Shown: one piece after another, positions 15,571 through 17,670 of the stretch
Numbering within the stretch: position 1 is the first letter of the stretch
How the letters are laid out: each line of letters opens with the position of its first letter
From: Spartobacteria bacterium UBA5019
GTDB taxonomy: Bacteria > Verrucomicrobiota > Verrucomicrobiia > Chthoniobacterales > Terrimicrobiaceae
Direction of reading: 5' to 3'
DNA: 17,670 bases
Assembly (NCBI GenBank): GCA_002396485.1
Contig: DGXZ01000085.1
Span: 1 to 17,670, forward strand
Position numbers and translations under genes: made by a program
The notes under the pieces: model-generated
The model's input: only the letters and a program-made list of their open reading frames with translations
What the model was told of the DNA's origin: nothing
Database searches by the model: none

Positions 15571-17611
15571 TCCTCTCCCAAATGTCGCCCACGCCGATTT
15601 GGACGACCTCTTGAATGACCATTTCGCCGGAAAAGTGGTCCGCAAAGACCTCACGAAGCTCGTGAAGGAAGGCGCGAATGTGCCTGTCTATGTTTTGGAA
15701 TACCTCCTCGGCACCTACTGCGCCTCCCGCGACGAGGCGACCATCGCCGAGGGCCTTCAGACCGTAAAAAAAGTGCTCGCGGAAAACTATGTCCGCCCCG
15801 ACGAAGCAGAGAAGGTGAAGTCCACAATCCGCGAACGCGGACGCCTGAAGGTCATCGACAAAGTGACCGTCAAGCTGAACGAAAAACGGGATGTCTATGA
15901 GGCGTTGCTCTCCAACCTCGGCACCAAGGAGGTCGAGGTCGGCACCAACTTCGTGAAGCAATATGAGAAGCTGCTCGCCGGTGGCATCTGGTGCATCGTG
16001 ACACTCTCCTACTTTTACGAGGAAGGTCAGAAAGGCTCGCCCTTCATCATCGAAGAGTTGAAACCGATCCAAATGCCGAATGTCGAGCTGGCGGACTTTT
16101 TTAAAGGGCGCAATGGTTTTACCGAAGAGCAGTGGATCGATGTCCTCCTCCGCTCCACTGGCATGGAGCCCACACAGTTTGAGAGCCGTGTGAAGTGGCA
16201 CCTGCTGGCCCGCATGGTTCCACTGGTGGAAAACAATTTCAATGTCTGTGAACTCGGCCCCAGAGGCACAGGTAAGAGCCATATCTACAAAGAAATCAGC
16301 CCGAACAGCATTCTTGTCTCAGGCGGAAAAACCTCTGTGGCGAATCTCTTCTACAACATGGGAGCGCGCCGAGTGGGCCTGGTGGGGCTGTGGGATGTCG
16401 TCGCTTTCGATGAAGTCGCCGGGATCAACTTCGACGACAAAGACGGTGTGCAGATCATGAAAGACTACATGGCATCGGGTTCGTTTGCCCGTGGCCGTGA
16501 TTCCATCAATGCCTCGGCTTCCATGGTCTTCGTCGGAAATATCAACCAGCCTGTGGATACCCTCGTGAAGACAAGTCACCTACTGGCACCCTTTCCCGAG
16601 GCCATGATCGATACCGCCTTCTTCGATCGTTTCCACTGCTACATCCCAGGCTGGGAAATTCCCAAGATGCGGCCGGAGTTTTTCACCAACGCTTACGGCT
16701 TCATCGTGGACTACCTCGCCGAGGTGATGCGGGAAATGCGCAAGAGGAACTTCGCCGATGCCATCACCAAATACTTCCGACTCGGGCGCGACTTGAACCA
16801 ACGCGACACGATCGCCGTCAAACACACCGTATCCGGCCTGCTCAAACTTCTCTACCCCGACGAAAACTATACCAAGGATGCAGTCGAGAAATGTCTCGCC
16901 TACGCTCTGGAAGCCCGCCGCCGAGTGAAAGAACAACTCAAAAAAATCGGCGGCATGGAATTTTACGATGTCCACTTCAGCTACACCGATCTGGAGACTG
17001 GAATGGAAAAATTTATAGGCGTTCCAGAACAAGGCGGCGGATCGCTCATCCCCGACAGCGCAATGAATCCCGGTGTCCTCCACACGATTTCACGCGGCGG
17101 AAACCTGCTGGGACTCTACCGCCTCGAAACACAGGTTACATCTGGCAGCGGAGGCTTGAAAATATCCGGTCTTGGATCAAGTGCGGCGGCAAAGGAAGGA
17201 ATCAAAGTTGGCTTCGACTACTTCAAAGCAAATGCCAGCCGAGTCAGTGCCTCCCTAAAACCCGGAGAACACGATTTCCATCTCCATCTCGTCGAACTCC
17301 ACAACAGCGGCCCGGCCAATGGGCTCACGCTGGCTGCCTTCATCGCACTCTGCTCCGCCCTCCTCCAGCGCCCCGTGCAACCCCAACTCGTCATCCTCGG
17401 CAGCATGAGCCTCGGCGGCAGCAGCATCCCCGTCGAAAGCTTGGTCGAATCCCTGCAAGTTGCCTTCAACTCCGGAGCAAAAAGAATCCTCCTCCCCATG
17501 TCGAGCGTCACCGATATCCCCACAATCCCAGGAGAACTCTTCGCCAAATTCCAAACCAGCTTCTACGCCGACCCGGCAGATGCTGTATTTAAGGCGTTGG
17601 GTGTGAGTTAA
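15557..17611 (+). CDS. brxL: BREX AAA+ protein BrxL with Lon-like C-terminal domain
   Basis: This 684-residue protein has an N-terminal helical domain (about residues 1-190). The AAA+ ATPase has Walker A GPRGTGKS at residues 234-241, Walker B VVAFDE with Asp285-Glu286, and a sensor-like FVGNIN at about residues 316-321. The C-terminal domain (about residues 560-684) is Lon-protease-like. In Lon the catalytic Ser sits in a Gly-Pro-Ser-Ala-Gly loop and the Lys in an Ile-Pro-x-Gly-Gly-Leu-Lys element. Here the matching positions read SGPANG (Ala587) and IPVESLVES (Val630), so both members of the dyad are absent. BrxL is known as a DNA-associated AAA+ ring protein required for phage restriction. 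ATG 15557 lies within the pglZ end (14-nt overlap), with no clear Shine-Dalgarno site, so coupling is likely. Confidence 0.95.
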   Translation: MTTSDPLPNVAHADLDDLLNDHFAGKVVRKDLTKLVKEGANVPVYVLEYLLGTYCASRDEATIAEGLQTVKKVLAENYVRPDEAEKVKSTIRERGRLKVIDKVTVKLNEKRDVYEALLSNLGTKEVEVGTNFVKQYEKLLAGGIWCIVTLSYFYEEGQKGSPFIIEELKPIQMPNVELADFFKGRNGFTEEQWIDVLLRSTGMEPTQFESRVKWHLLARMVPLVENNFNVCELGPRGTGKSHIYKEISPNSILVSGGKTSVANLFYNMGARRVGLVGLWDVVAFDEVAGINFDDKDGVQIMKDYMASGSFARGRDSINASASMVFVGNINQPVDTLVKTSHLLAPFPEAMIDTAFFDRFHCYIPGWEIPKMRPEFFTNAYGFIVDYLAEVMREMRKRNFADAITKYFRLGRDLNQRDTIAVKHTVSGLLKLLYPDENYTKDAVEKCLAYALEARRRVKEQLKKIGGMEFYDVHFSYTDLETGMEKFIGVPEQGGGSLIPDSAMNPGVLHTISRGGNLLGLYRLETQVTSGSGGLKISGLGSSAAAKEGIKVGFDYFKANASRVSASLKPGEHDFHLHLVELHNSGPANGLTLAAFIALCSALLQRPVQPQLVILGSMSLGGSSIPVESLVESLQVAFNSGAKRILLPMSSVTDIPTIPGELFAKFQTSFYADPADAVFKALGVS

Positions 17612-17670
17612 AGTAAAAAAGCGAAAGCCCGAAAAAAACCAACAAAACCCAAATGCCTCCTTTATTTCGA
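17612..17670. other. AT-rich tail after brxL
   Basis: The 59 nt after brxL are A-rich. I see no stem-loop followed by a T-tract, so the operon terminator is either beyond the window or not of the simple intrinsic type. An ATG at 17653 is open to the window edge for only 6 codons and cannot be judged. Confidence 0.5.

Noticed and set aside
17612..17670. Intrinsic terminator after brxL
   Set aside because: The tail is A-rich but contains no stem-loop followed by a T-run on the + strand.
17653..17670. Start of a next gene at the right edge
   Set aside because: Only six codons are visible and there is no ribosome site. It cannot be supported.
1..17670. CRISPR arrays, tRNA or rRNA genes, insertion sequences
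   Set aside because: No spaced direct-repeat array, cloverleaf-like gene, rRNA-like segment or transposase motif was seen.

Overview
This window is a nearly complete Type 1 BREX phage-defence island: brxA, brxB, brxC, pglX (brxX), pglZ and brxL run in canonical order on the + strand from about 1327 to 17611. Two accessory units are built into the operon. Between brxC and pglX lies a low-GC two-gene cassette: a DNA-binding protein with a RhuM-like N-terminus, followed by a short Doc-type Fic protein (HxFxDGNKR motif). Between pglX and pglZ lies a 627-residue Schlafen/AlbA_2-type ATP-binding regulator with an in-frame heptad tandem repeat. Every junction is tight (stop/start overlaps, or gaps of about 20 nt or less), so a single long mRNA with translational coupling is likely.

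The organism cannot be named securely. The core genes are moderately to highly GC-rich, with C/G-ending codons. The upstream intergenic DNA has a style I associate weakly with Verrucomicrobiota-like environmental bacteria. This is an impression only.

Layout. 1-1326 has no intact recognisable gene. It holds a small nested inverted repeat (5-70), a possible 45-codon ORF (161-298), a decayed minus-strand gene (about 610-1090), a perfect 13-bp tandem repeat (1201-1226) and the N-terminal stub of a DUF4236-type gene (1235-1321). That stub ends 5 nt before brxA, so the left edge of the island may have landed in a DUF4236 gene. 1327-6091 holds brxA, brxB and brxC. 6088-7565 holds the RhuM-like/Doc cassette. 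7585-11076 holds pglX, whose specificity half (about 9010-10020) has sharply lower GC than its flanks and looks like a swapped target-recognition segment. 11078-12961 holds the AlbA_2 regulator, 12958-15570 pglZ and 15557-17611 brxL. The last 59 nt are AT-rich with no clear terminator.

How the parts probably work together: PglX methylates adenines at a specific site to mark self DNA. BrxC, PglZ, BrxB, BrxA and the AAA+ protein BrxL are needed for restricting unmarked phage DNA. BrxL here carries a Lon-like C-terminal domain in which both positions of the Lon Ser/Lys dyad are replaced (Ala587, Val630), so it should not be a peptidase. The embedded RhuM-like/Doc pair looks like a toxin-antitoxin or abortive module riding inside the BREX operon. 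It is the most unusual part of the window. The AlbA_2 protein is a candidate regulator.
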